Positions 1-5,585 of a DNA stretch of 5,585 nucleotides are shown piece after piece. Position 1 is the first letter of the stretch. Each line of letters starts with the position of its first letter. A program made the position numbers and the translations under genes. This stretch comes from an uncultured bacterium. Lineage in GTDB: Bacteria > Verrucomicrobiota > Kiritimatiellia > UBA8416 > CALETX01. The stretch is taken from positions 1-5,585 of the forward strand of contig CALETX010000329.1 in assembly GCA_937920455.1 (NCBI GenBank). Reading direction: 5' to 3'. Below the pieces are notes generated by a model. The model saw only the letters and a program-made list of their open reading frames with translations. It was not told where the DNA came from and searched no databases.

Positions 1-98
1 CTGAGAAGGCTCTTCAGGCACGCTCAGCGGTGGAGGTGCTGACGCTTTGCCGATCAGTTGCTGCAAGTGCGGCGCCACGGATCATGAAGCTAATGTAA
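1..98 (+). CDS. Possible 3' end of an unidentified upstream gene
   Basis: From base 3 one frame stays open to a TAA at 96-98, giving about 31 residues ending in APRIMKLM. The other two forward frames are closed early (TGA at 2-4 and TGA at 40-42). The stretch has no usable start near its left end, so it would be the tail of a gene entering from outside. Only about 30 bases separate its stop from metK, which would fit an operon. The residues are alanine- and leucine-rich and I recognise no family. The piece is short enough to be open by chance, and the same bases could instead be untranslated leader of metK. Confidence 0.3.
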   Translation, partial: EKALQARSAVEVLTLCRSVAASAAPRIMKLM

Positions 99-114
99 AG
101 TTATGATACCTTTG

Positions 115-121
115 AAGGAGG
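115..121 (+). promoter_or_regulatory. Strong ribosome binding site of metK
   Basis: AAGGAGG is a perfect Shine-Dalgarno match six bases before the ATG at 128, which fixes the metK start. A second ATG at 123 sits only one base after this site and would read ATG GAA TGA, overlapping the real start. It is too close to the site to be a likely start. Confidence 0.85.
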
Positions 122-127
122 CATGGA

Positions 128-1300
128 ATGACTGGCCGTGATTACGTTTTCACATCTGAGTCGGTGACAGAGGGTCATCCGGACAAGATTGCGGATGCAA
201 TTTCCGACGCGATTTTGGACGCGCACCTGGCTGGTGATAAAATGTCGCGAGTGGCGTGTGAAACGATGGTTTCCACCGGCATGGTGGTCATAGCCGGCGA
301 GATAACCAGCAGCGCCAAGGTTGATTATGCGGATCTTGTGCGGCAAAAGATAAAGAATATCGGGTACGTGGATGCACGCGCAGGGTTCAGCTACGACACT
401 TGCACCGTTCTGGTGGCGCTTGACAAGCAGTCGCCAGACATTTCGCAGGGTGTCACGCCAGGCAAGGGACTTTTCAAAGAGCAGGGCGCTGGTGACCAGG
501 GGATGATGTTCGGCTACGCCTGCGATGAAACGCCTGAATTGATGCCTATGCCGATCATGATGGCTCACAAGCTGGCCATGCGTCTTGCAAAGGTGCGCAG
601 GAACGGCAAGTTGCCATTCCTGCGCCCTGACGGTAAATCACAGGCTACTATTGCTTATGAAAATGGAAGACCTGCCAGGGTTGAAGCGGTGGTTGTATCC
701 ACTCAGCATGAGCCTGACGTTTCGTACAGGCAAATAAGAGAGGGCGTTATAGAGGAGATAATCAAGAGAGTTATCCCCGATAGGCTGCTTACCAGAAAGA
801 CACTTTTCCTGGTGAATCCTACTGGCCGTTTTGTCGTGGGAGGTCCGCAAGGGGATTCCGGCGTTACAGGGCGCAAAATAATCGTTGACACATATGGCGG
901 CATGGGGCGACATGGCGGAGGGTGTTTTTCCGGAAAGGATCCTTCGAAAGTTGACAGGAGCGCCGCTTATATGGCGAGGTATATTGCCAAGAATGTAGTA
1001 GCTGCGGGGTTGGCGCGGCGGTGCGAAATCCAGCTTGCATATGCCATCGGGTATCCAGAACCGGTGTCTGTTTTTGTGGAAACGTTTGGGACAGGCAAGG
1101 CTCCCGAGGAGAAGATTGAGAAGGCTATCCGCAAGGTGTTTCCGATGAAGCCGGCACAGATAATCGAAACTTTGAAACTGCTCAGGCCAATCTATCAGGC
1201 GACGTCCGTTTATGGACATTTCGGTAGGACGACCGATCTGGAGATATTCACTTGGGAAAAGACAGACAAAGCAGACGAACTCAGGGAAGCGGTTGGATGA
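128..1300 (+). CDS. metK: S-adenosylmethionine synthetase (methionine adenosyltransferase)
   Basis: This cytosolic enzyme makes S-adenosylmethionine from methionine and ATP, releasing phosphate and pyrophosphate. The 390-residue product is close to the usual bacterial length (about 384) and is collinear with the family end to end. Visible motifs are [13 protein letters not shown] at 8-20 with the ATP/Mg-binding HPDK, the signature GAGDQG at 120-125, LRPDGKSQ at 165-172 with the substrate-site lysine at 170, GDSGVTGRK at 242-250, and the phosphate-binding signature GGGCFSGKD at 263-271. The last has cysteine (266) where Escherichia coli has alanine; the published family pattern allows A, S or C here. 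The C-terminal YGHFGR and FTWEKTDKA blocks are intact. The start has a perfect ribosome binding site. The gene ends 50 bases before ahcY, so the two are probably co-transcribed as SAM-cycle genes. No convincing SAM riboswitch is visible upstream. Confidence 0.98.
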   Translation: MTGRDYVFTSESVTEGHPDKIADAISDAILDAHLAGDKMSRVACETMVSTGMVVIAGEITSSAKVDYADLVRQKIKNIGYVDARAGFSYDTCTVLVALDKQSPDISQGVTPGKGLFKEQGAGDQGMMFGYACDETPELMPMPIMMAHKLAMRLAKVRRNGKLPFLRPDGKSQATIAYENGRPARVEAVVVSTQHEPDVSYRQIREGVIEEIIKRVIPDRLLTRKTLFLVNPTGRFVVGGPQGDSGVTGRKIIVDTYGGMGRHGGGCFSGKDPSKVDRSAAYMARYIAKNVVAAGLARRCEIQLAYAIGYPEPVSVFVETFGTGKAPEEKIEKAIRKVFPMKPAQIIETLKLLRPIYQATSVYGHFGRTTDLEIFTWEKTDKADELREAVG

Positions 1301-1345
1301 TCTCGCTCGTGCATGGGAGCACGAGGCTGTAGCGAACTTCGAGAT
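1300..1345 (+). promoter_or_regulatory. Nested RNA stem in the metK-ahcY gap, possible translational coupling element
   Basis: An inner hairpin has a perfect 7-base-pair stem, CTCGTGC (1306-1312) with GCACGAG (1319-1325), and a six-base loop. Directly outside it, ATCTCG (1300-1305) can pair with CGAGAT (1340-1345), with 14 unpaired bases on the 3' side. The outer strand begins at the last base of the metK stop codon. Its partner holds the GAGA that would be the weak ribosome binding site of an ahcY start at 1351. The pairing is seen in the sequence; the idea that ribosomes ending metK open the site for ahcY is inference. It does not match the SAH riboswitch core as I know it. Confidence 0.4.
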
Positions 1346-1350
1346 AGTTT

Positions 1351-2775
1351 ATGATGAGAGAACGAAGAAGCGTAGGTATGCGGGGAGAATACTCTGTCAG
1401 TGATATTACGCTGGCGGATTTTGGACGGAAGGAGATTGAACTCGCCGAGGCAGAGATGCCGGGTCTGATGATGCTGCGCAGGAAGTATGGCGGCAGGAAA
1501 CCCCTGCGTGACGCGCGAATCAGCGGATCCCTGCACATGACTGTTCAGACAGCGGTATTGATCGAGACATTGCAAGCACTTGGGGCCAGGGTGCGATGGG
1601 CTAGTTGCAACATTTTCTCCACGCAGGATCATGCGGCTGCGGCGATTGCCGCCGCTGACACGCCGGTATTTGCGCGCAAGGGCGAAAGCCTTGAGGAGTA
1701 TTGGGAATACACGGACAGGATTCTCGATTGGGGGCGCGGGCAAGGTCCCACTTCCATCGTTGACGACGGCGGCGACGCGACATTGTTCGTTCATCTCGGC
1801 TACATGGCAGAGGAAAACCCTGCCCTTCTCAGTAAGAAGCCTGAAAACGAAGAGGAGGGCATACTTCTTGCGCAGTTGAAGCGATCAATAAAGCGAGATC
1901 CAGGACGGTTCCACCGTATAGTTCCCCACATCCTGGGGGTCTCGGAGGAGACGACGACCGGCGTTCGGAGACTGAACCGTATGCAGGCGGAAGGCAGGTT
2001 GCTTTTTCCTGCGTTCAACGTGAACGACGCTGTAACAAAGTCAAAGTTTGACAATTTGTACGGCTGCCGTCACTCATGCGTTGATGGAATAGTGCGAGCA
2101 ACGGACGTGATGATTGCAGGCAAAATTTGCGTGGTGGCGGGATACGGGGATGTTGGCAAGGGGTGCTGTCAAGCCCTTCGTGGCCAAGGGGCTCGTGTGA
2201 TTGTGACGGAGATTGACCCGATTTGTGCGTTGCAGGCCGCGATGGAGGGATATGAGGTCATGCCTATGAACCGGGCCTGTCGCCTCGGAGACATTTTTGT
2301 CACAGCCACCGGTTGCTGCGATGTGATTACCGAGAAACATATGCGGCAGATGAAGGATCTGGCGATCGTGTGTAATATCGGACATTTCGACAGCGAGATA
2401 CAAGTTGCGGCCCTTCGAAAATACAAATGGAGGGAGATAAAGCCTCAAGTGGATGAGATTGAATTTCCAGACGGTAAGCGGATCATACTGCTTGCTCGGG
2501 GAAGGCTTGTGAACCTCGGCTGCGCCACGGGGCACCCCAGCTTTGTTATGTCGAACAGTTTCACGTGCCAGGTTCTGGCACAAATTGAAATTTATCGCAA
2601 AGGGAAAGGCTTGGCTTTGGGGGTGCATGTGCTGCCCAAGGAATACGACGAGCAGGTGGCGCGTCTTCATCTGGAAAAGCTTGGGATGAAGCTTGACCGC
2701 CTCACCGTAAAGCAAGCGCAGTATTTGGGCGTGTCTGTTGGCGGTCCTTACAAGGATGACACTTATCGTTACTGA
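1351..2775 (+). CDS. ahcY: Adenosylhomocysteinase (S-adenosyl-L-homocysteine hydrolase)
   Basis: This NAD-dependent cytosolic enzyme splits S-adenosylhomocysteine to adenosine and homocysteine, relieving product inhibition of methyltransferases and completing the cycle fed by MetK. In the 474-residue reading the family signature [15 protein letters not shown] lies at 85-99, the substrate-site HMT at 62-64, DDGGD at 138-142, EETTTGV at 199-205, and [15 protein letters not shown] at 228-242 with the expected active-site lysine 230 and aspartate 234. The Rossmann motif GYGDVGKG is at 264-271. The C-terminus KDDTYRY supplies the lysine and tyrosine that normally reach the NAD of a neighbouring subunit. 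The insert around 155-195 is typical of the long bacterial/plant form. The start is uncertain. ATG 1351 has only a weak GAG-type site. ATG 1378 (465 residues) has AAGAAG seven bases upstream and drops MMRERRSVG, which looks unlike the family N-terminus. I give the longer reading but lean slightly to 1378. Cysteine is frequent (13 residues). Confidence 0.97.
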   Translation: MMRERRSVGMRGEYSVSDITLADFGRKEIELAEAEMPGLMMLRRKYGGRKPLRDARISGSLHMTVQTAVLIETLQALGARVRWASCNIFSTQDHAAAAIAAADTPVFARKGESLEEYWEYTDRILDWGRGQGPTSIVDDGGDATLFVHLGYMAEENPALLSKKPENEEEGILLAQLKRSIKRDPGRFHRIVPHILGVSEETTTGVRRLNRMQAEGRLLFPAFNVNDAVTKSKFDNLYGCRHSCVDGIVRATDVMIAGKICVVAGYGDVGKGCCQALRGQGARVIVTEIDPICALQAAMEGYEVMPMNRACRLGDIFVTATGCCDVITEKHMRQMKDLAIVCNIGHFDSEIQVAALRKYKWREIKPQVDEIEFPDGKRIILLARGRLVNLGCATGHPSFVMSNSFTCQVLAQIEIYRKGKGLALGVHVLPKEYDEQVARLHLEKLGMKLDRLTVKQAQYLGVSVGGPYKDDTYRY

Positions 2776-2789
2776 GAGATCCAAAATAG

Positions 2790-2818
2790 TTGATTCGGAA
2801 GCCGTCTTGGCTTAAAGT
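2790..2818 (+). promoter_or_regulatory. Weak candidate sigma-70 promoter for the OmpA-like gene
   Basis: TTGATT (2790-2795) and TAAAGT (2813-2818) each match four of six consensus bases and are 17 bases apart, the ideal spacing. Transcription would start near 2825 and leave a leader of about 50 bases before the ATG at 2877. A small perfect hairpin, AAGCC (2799-2803) with GGCTT (2809-2813), lies in the spacer, but no T-run follows it, so it is not a convincing terminator of the metK-ahcY unit. A promoter is expected between functionally unrelated genes, but sequence support is thin. Confidence 0.22.
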
Positions 2819-2863
2819 GGGCTGGTTATTTGTTCCGGAATGCGATCTAGAGTCGTGTCAGTC

Positions 2864-2870
2864 TGGAGGT
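2864..2870 (+). promoter_or_regulatory. Ribosome binding site that decides the OmpA-like start
   Basis: TGGAGGT contains GGAGG at 2865-2869, with seven bases between the end of GGAGG and the ATG at 2877. It places translation start at 2877, immediately before a good signal peptide. The in-frame TTG at 2790 would add 29 residues ahead of that signal peptide and has no comparable site. Confidence 0.75.
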
Positions 2871-2876
2871 GCGTGT

Positions 2877-4370
2877 ATGAGAAGCAAAGTGATGATGTCA
2901 GTCGCAGCCGCAGTTGCAATGGGGTCTTTTGTCTGTTTATTGCAGGATCAAAAGTCATTCGCTGCTGAGGAACCTGAGGATATTCCGAAATGGTATCTAA
3001 GCCCCAAGGCAGGGTGGATGGATTTCGAAGGCGACGAAGAGATAAAGGATTCATTCATTTTTGGCGCATCTGTTGGCTACGAATGGAATGAGTGGTGGAC
3101 ACTGGAGGGTTCATTGTTTCTGGCTCCTTATCTTGACGAGAACACCGTGGGCCATACATGGATTGATGAGAACGGCGTTACGCAATACGATCCAAAGTGG
3201 TCTCTTCTTTATCACTCTGCAGGCGTGCACGATACAGCCATGATAATGGCTGCTCTCGAGGGGCTTTTCCACTTTACCCGCTGGGACAGAGTGGATCCTT
3301 ATCTTGCGATTGGCGGCAATGTGAAGTGGTTCAAAGATGAAATAAAAAACGGGCAGATCTTCCCATCCATCCGTTACGGCGGCGGGATTATGTATCATTT
3401 CAACGACGAATGGGCGGTTCGGGCAGATTGGCGGGGATACTTCGTAGACGATAAGAAGGAAGTGGAAGCCAATTCGACGATAGACGCTGGCATAGTCTGG
3501 TACTGGGGCGCTCGCGTGCCGCCAAAATTCGTGGCGGTTGGCGGCCCTGCGGACAGCGACGGAGACGGGCTGACTGACGATGAAGAGTTGAAATACGGGA
3601 CCGATCCTTTTGACCCTGATACCGACGACGACGGCTTGACCGACGGTGAAGAGGTGAAGAAATATGGGACCGATCCTTTAAATCCGGATACCGACTGGGA
3701 TGGGCTCAAGGATGGTTATGATGAGGTTAAGAAATACGGCACGGACCCCTTAAGGCGCGATACGGACAACGGCGGCGTGGCAGATGGGCACGAGGTCATT
3801 GAAGACTTTACCAATCCTCTCGACCCTCGCGATGATCTGAGGCTTTTCGAGCTCTATATCAAGTTTGATTACGATAAGGCGATCATCAGGCCGGAATACT
3901 TTCCGCAGCTTGACGTCATAGCGAAGGTTCTCAGGCGCCATCCCGGTGCAACGGCACGTATCGAGGGGCATGCTGATCAGTTCAAGAAGTCAAGTTACAG
4001 CTACAATATGAAGCTCTCCAAGAGGCGCGCGCAGGCTGTTCTCGACTATCTTGCAACGTCAGGCGGGATCGAACGAAGTCGAATGACCGCCGTAGGCTAT
4101 GGGTTTACGAGGCCAAAGGAGAAGCCCGATTTGGTCAACGGTAATCCGAATAACAGGCGTGTTGAGGTCTATTTGAGGGGTGTGGAGGGAGAGGACGCCA
4201 GAAATGTTCCGGTTCCCGCGGAAGGCGCGAGTGTTGTGCCATTACCTGACGAGGCAGAAAAAGGTACGGCACAGGGTTCATCAGCTCCTCAGGAGCCTGA
4301 AACACAGCCGGCAGAAGCTGCTAAAAGTGACGTTAAACCACTCGCGCCGCTTCCGCCAGATACTAAATAG
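2877..4370 (+). CDS. OmpA-family outer-membrane protein with TSP3-type calcium-binding repeats and peptidoglycan-binding domain
   Basis: This predicted outer-membrane protein of 497 residues probably tethers the outer membrane to peptidoglycan. Residues 1-29 form a Sec signal peptide (basic MRSK, hydrophobic core, likely cleavage in SFA/AEE after 29). Residues about 38-213 alternate aromatic and polar segments with glycines, typical of an eight-strand OmpA-like barrel, ending near IDAGIVWYWG. Residues 226-320 hold four aspartate-rich repeats of 23-25 residues of the thrombospondin type 3 kind, predicted to bind calcium and act as a stiff linker. Residues about 323-433 are an OmpA C-terminal domain: IEGHAD with aspartate 367, YNMKLSKRRAQAV with arginine 384 (the pair expected to hold diaminopimelate), and NRRVEVYL. 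Residues 434-497 are a loose proline/alanine/glutamate-rich tail. The cysteine at 20 is not in a lipobox. The exact name (ompA, oprF or other) cannot be assigned, so I leave the symbol empty. Confidence 0.92.
   Translation: MRSKVMMSVAAAVAMGSFVCLLQDQKSFAAEEPEDIPKWYLSPKAGWMDFEGDEEIKDSFIFGASVGYEWNEWWTLEGSLFLAPYLDENTVGHTWIDENGVTQYDPKWSLLYHSAGVHDTAMIMAALEGLFHFTRWDRVDPYLAIGGNVKWFKDEIKNGQIFPSIRYGGGIMYHFNDEWAVRADWRGYFVDDKKEVEANSTIDAGIVWYWGARVPPKFVAVGGPADSDGDGLTDDEELKYGTDPFDPDTDDDGLTDGEEVKKYGTDPLNPDTDWDGLKDGYDEVKKYGTDPLRRDTDNGGVADGHEVIEDFTNPLDPRDDLRLFELYIKFDYDKAIIRPEYFPQLDVIAKVLRRHPGATARIEGHADQFKKSSYSYNMKLSKRRAQAVLDYLATSGGIERSRMTAVGYGFTRPKEKPDLVNGNPNNRRVEVYLRGVEGEDARNVPVPAEGASVVPLPDEAEKGTAQGSSAPQEPETQPAEAAKSDVKPLAPLPPDTK
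3552..3836 (+). repeat. Four tandem TSP3-type repeats within the OmpA-like gene
   Basis: The repeats cover protein residues 226-250, 251-273, 274-297 and 298-320. The core reads DGDGLTDDEE...KYGTDPFDPDTD in the first copy. The second and third keep KKYGTDPL and DTD; the fourth is degenerate (NGGVADGHEV...TNPLDP), as terminal copies of such arrays often are. Copies one and two share the 14 bases GGGACCGATCCTTT at 3597-3610 and 3666-3679, exactly 69 bases (23 codons) apart. Copy three differs mainly at synonymous positions in this part, which suggests old duplications kept by selection on the protein. Calcium binding is inferred from the aspartate spacing. Confidence 0.85.
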
Positions 4371-4417
4371 CGCTGATTGATTCATTGTTCTACGATTTTA
4401 AGCAGTCGCACGAGCAT

Positions 4418-4460
4418 CCGCTGACGTCACGTGAGAGGGAGGGATACTCTCCTTCAGCGG
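4418..4460 (+). other. Long stem in the gap before fabZ, role unknown
   Basis: CCGCTGA (4418-4424) pairs perfectly with TCAGCGG (4454-4460). Inside it GAGAG (4433-4437) can pair with CTCTC (4447-4451). No T-run follows, so it is not a standard intrinsic terminator of the OmpA-like gene, though it could protect the 3' end of that message or be part of a fabZ leader. The rest of the 249-base gap (4371-4619) holds no credible gene. Confidence 0.3.
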
Positions 4461-4478
4461 CCTGTATCTGCCAGGAAC

Positions 4479-4518
4479 GGATTGTTCAGAAATACTGCCT
4501 CACAAACAAGGATTGTTC
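4479..4518 (+). repeat. Nine-base direct repeat upstream of fabZ
   Basis: GGATTGTTC occurs at 4479-4487 and again at 4510-4518. The copies start 31 bases apart, close to three turns of DNA, so both would face the same side of the helix. This is the arrangement of many repressor or activator sites, but a chance match in a 250-base gap is not rare (by my estimate roughly one in eight). Confidence 0.25.
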
Positions 4519-4567
4519 GGGGAATTGGTTTGTTGCCTCCTGCAAAGTCTGGCTCTTGGTTTTCCAG

Positions 4568-4596
4568 TTTTCACATTTCATCAAGTTTGGTATAGG
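4568..4596 (+). promoter_or_regulatory. Weak candidate promoter of fabZ-lpxA
   Basis: TTTTCA (4568-4573) and TATAGG (4591-4596) are 17 bases apart and each match the sigma-70 consensus at four of six positions. Transcription would begin near 4603, just ahead of the ribosome binding site at 4608. The 249-base gap before fabZ makes a promoter here likely, but this particular placement is only a best guess. Confidence 0.2.
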
Positions 4597-4607
4597 CATA
4601 TTCCGAA

Positions 4608-4614
4608 AAGGAGG
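4608..4614 (+). promoter_or_regulatory. Strong ribosome binding site of fabZ
   Basis: AAGGAGG is a perfect Shine-Dalgarno match five bases before the ATG at 4620. It supports that start over the downstream in-frame ATG at 4635 (residue 6). Confidence 0.85.
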
Positions 4615-4619
4615 GACAT

Positions 4620-5072
4620 ATGACCGAGGCGGTTATGACCACAGATGACATTATGAAGGCTCTTCCGCACAGGTACCCTTTTTTGATGGTTGATAAGATA
4701 CTTGAGTGCGACAACCAGAGGAAGATTATCGGGCTTAAGAATGTGACGATAAACGAGCCATTCTTCCAGGGACATTTCCCCGGAGTGCCGGTGATGCCAG
4801 GAGTGCTTCAACTGGAGGCGATGGCTCAGACGGCTGGCATTTTGGTGACCAAACTCGGTGGCGATGGCGCTCGTATTCCGTATCTCATGGCCATTGACAA
4901 AGCGAAATTCAGAAAGGTTGTGAGGCCGGGTGATCAGATGATCATCACTGTTGAGATAGCGACAATCAAATCCAGGGTTGTAAAATTTGCCGCAAAGGTC
5001 ACGGTTGACGGAGCCGTGGCGTCGGAAGCGGAGATGATTTGCATGCTTACGGATCAGAAGGCCAACCAATGA
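4620..5072 (+). CDS. fabZ: (3R)-hydroxyacyl-ACP dehydratase FabZ
   Basis: FabZ removes water from (3R)-hydroxyacyl-ACP to give trans-2-enoyl-ACP in each round of fatty acid elongation, acting in the cytosol. The 150-residue hot-dog-fold protein has the normal length. LPHRYPFLMVD lies at 15-25. The catalytic region NEPFFQGHFPGVPVMPGVLQ and following EAMAQ has the expected histidine 52 and glutamate 66. KVVRPGDQM at 99-107 is also typical. It is free-standing, not fused to LpxC as in Bacteroidota. Its last four bases overlap lpxA as ATGA, so the two are translationally coupled. The pairing makes sense because FabZ and LpxA draw on the same hydroxyacyl-ACP pool: FabZ sends it to membrane phospholipid and LpxA to lipid A. 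Confidence 0.97.
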   Translation: MTEAVMTTDDIMKALPHRYPFLMVDKILECDNQRKIIGLKNVTINEPFFQGHFPGVPVMPGVLQLEAMAQTAGILVTKLGGDGARIPYLMAIDKAKFRKVVRPGDQMIITVEIATIKSRVVKFAAKVTVDGAVASEAEMICMLTDQKANQ

Positions 5073-5585
5073 CGCAGGTACACCCGACAGCGATAGTTGA
5101 GAAAGGGGCGATTCTTGGTGAGAATGTCGCCATCGGTCCCTATTGCGTAGTTGGTTCCAATGTCATAATTGGTGACGGGACAAGGCTGATGTCCCATGTG
5201 TTCATTGACGGCTATACAAGGATCGGGCGAGATTGTGTAATATTTCCGTTTGCAAGCATCGGGACACAGACGCAGGATTTAAAATACAAGGGCGGCAGGA
5301 CCTATGTGGAGATTGGCGACAGGACAACCTTGAGGGAGTATGTCACTGTTAACTCGGCCACTAACGAGGGGGATGTAACAAGGGTCGGTTCTGATTGCCA
5401 CATTTGCGCGTACGCGCATGTGGCCCATGCATGCAAAGTCGGCAATGGAGTTATAATGTCAAACGCGGTCGCGTTGGCTGGCGAGGTGGTCGTCGAGGAC
5501 CAGGCGGTGCTGGGTGGTCTTTCCGCCGTGCATCAGTTCACAAGAATCGGAAGACTTTGCATGATTGGCGGATGTTCTGCTATCA
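5069..5585 (+). CDS. lpxA: UDP-N-acetylglucosamine O-acyltransferase LpxA (partial, 3' end missing)
   Basis: LpxA carries out the first step of lipid A synthesis: transfer of (R)-3-hydroxyacyl from ACP to the 3-OH of UDP-GlcNAc. The frame is open from 5069 to the window end, giving 172 of the usual about 260 residues. The start MTQVHPTAIVEKGAILGENV matches the family, and AGAAGG (5056-5061) inside fabZ is its ribosome binding site. Hexapeptide repeats of a left-handed beta-helix run throughout. ASIGTQTQDLKY (62-73) keeps the QDLK substrate motif. HVAH at 117-120 supplies the catalytic histidine 120 (E. coli His125), and VHQF lies at 154-157. Glycine 168 matches E. coli Gly173, the acyl-chain ruler, hinting at a longer acyl chain. 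Departures are alanine 121 where Asp126 is expected and glutamate 139 where His144 is expected. LpxA proper is favoured over LpxD or another acyltransferase by the QDLK, HVAH and VHQF set and the fabZ neighbour. Confidence 0.93.
   Translation, partial: MTQVHPTAIVEKGAILGENVAIGPYCVVGSNVIIGDGTRLMSHVFIDGYTRIGRDCVIFPFASIGTQTQDLKYKGGRTYVEIGDRTTLREYVTVNSATNEGDVTRVGSDCHICAYAHVAHACKVGNGVIMSNAVALAGEVVVEDQAVLGGLSAVHQFTRIGRLCMIGGCSAI

Noticed and set aside
102..107. TATGAT as a -10 box for metK
   Set aside because: It matches five of six -10 bases, but no acceptable -35 lies 16-18 bases upstream, and transcription would start at or next to the ribosome binding site.
1300..1345. Known SAH riboswitch upstream of ahcY
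   Set aside because: The gap is short and lacks the conserved GCGCUG and pseudoknot-forming segments I associate with that class, so I list only an unclassified stem.
1210..1794. 194-residue open frame on the - strand across the metK end and ahcY start
   Set aside because: It lies antisense to two recognised genes and has no recognisable motif.
2074..2784. 236-residue open frame on the - strand opposite ahcY
   Set aside because: It is a shadow of the very well conserved ahcY gene. Its product (many H, R and P residues) shows no domain.
2799..2813. AAGCC-GTCTT-GGCTT hairpin as terminator after ahcY
   Set aside because: The stem is only five base pairs and is followed by AAAGTGG, not a T-run.
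2892..2939. Lipoprotein signal ending at cysteine 20 of the OmpA-like protein
   Set aside because: The residues before the cysteine are S-F-V; a lipobox needs G, A or S directly before it. A normal signal peptidase I site follows at SFA/AEE.
3395..3709. Repetitive - strand frame rich in SSSVSPS and GSVPYF
   Set aside because: The repetition is only the antisense image of the TSP3 repeats on the + strand.
4385..4648. Open frame starting with TTG in the gap before fabZ
   Set aside because: It overlaps the strong fabZ ribosome binding site and start, has no ribosome binding site of its own, and its product resembles no family; it looks like a chance open frame.

Overview
This is an ordinary chromosomal segment of a Gram-negative (diderm) bacterium. 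Every confident gene is on the + strand. It contains the complete S-adenosylmethionine cycle pair metK and ahcY, a complete OmpA-family outer-membrane/peptidoglycan linker protein, a complete fabZ, and the 5' part of lpxA, which runs off the right edge. A short open stretch at the left edge (to base 98) may be the tail of an unidentified upstream gene. I see no phage, insertion sequence, CRISPR array, tRNA or rRNA.

Lipid A synthesis (LpxA), a signal peptide, a beta-barrel and an OmpA peptidoglycan-binding domain show a diderm with lipopolysaccharide. Base composition is mixed, with no strong codon bias. The metK-ahcY pair, the TSP3-repeat OmpA protein and a free-standing fabZ directly before lpxA would suit a lineage such as the PVC group (Kiritimatiellota/Verrucomicrobiota) or another deep-branching diderm phylum. 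That placement is a guess from general style; no marker in the window settles it. Many cysteines in AhcY and LpxA mildly suggest a low-oxygen lifestyle.

Layout: possible upstream gene tail 1-98; metK 128-1300; a 50-base gap that can fold into a nested stem reaching to just before ahcY; ahcY 1351-2775 (or from 1378); a 101-base gap with a weak candidate promoter; the OmpA-like gene 2877-4370; a 249-base gap with a long-range stem and a 9-base direct repeat; fabZ 4620-5072; lpxA from 5069, overlapping fabZ by ATGA.

Functionally there are two blocks. MetK makes SAM, methyltransferases turn it into S-adenosylhomocysteine (SAH), and AhcY removes SAH by splitting it to adenosine and homocysteine; the close spacing indicates co-transcription. 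The second block builds and anchors the outer membrane: the OmpA-like protein ties it to the cell wall through a predicted calcium-binding linker, FabZ supplies hydroxyacyl-ACP metabolism, and LpxA commits (R)-3-hydroxyacyl-ACP to lipid A. I found no new multi-gene system. The best leads are the possible translational-coupling RNA structure between metK and ahcY and the altered catalytic neighbourhood of LpxA.
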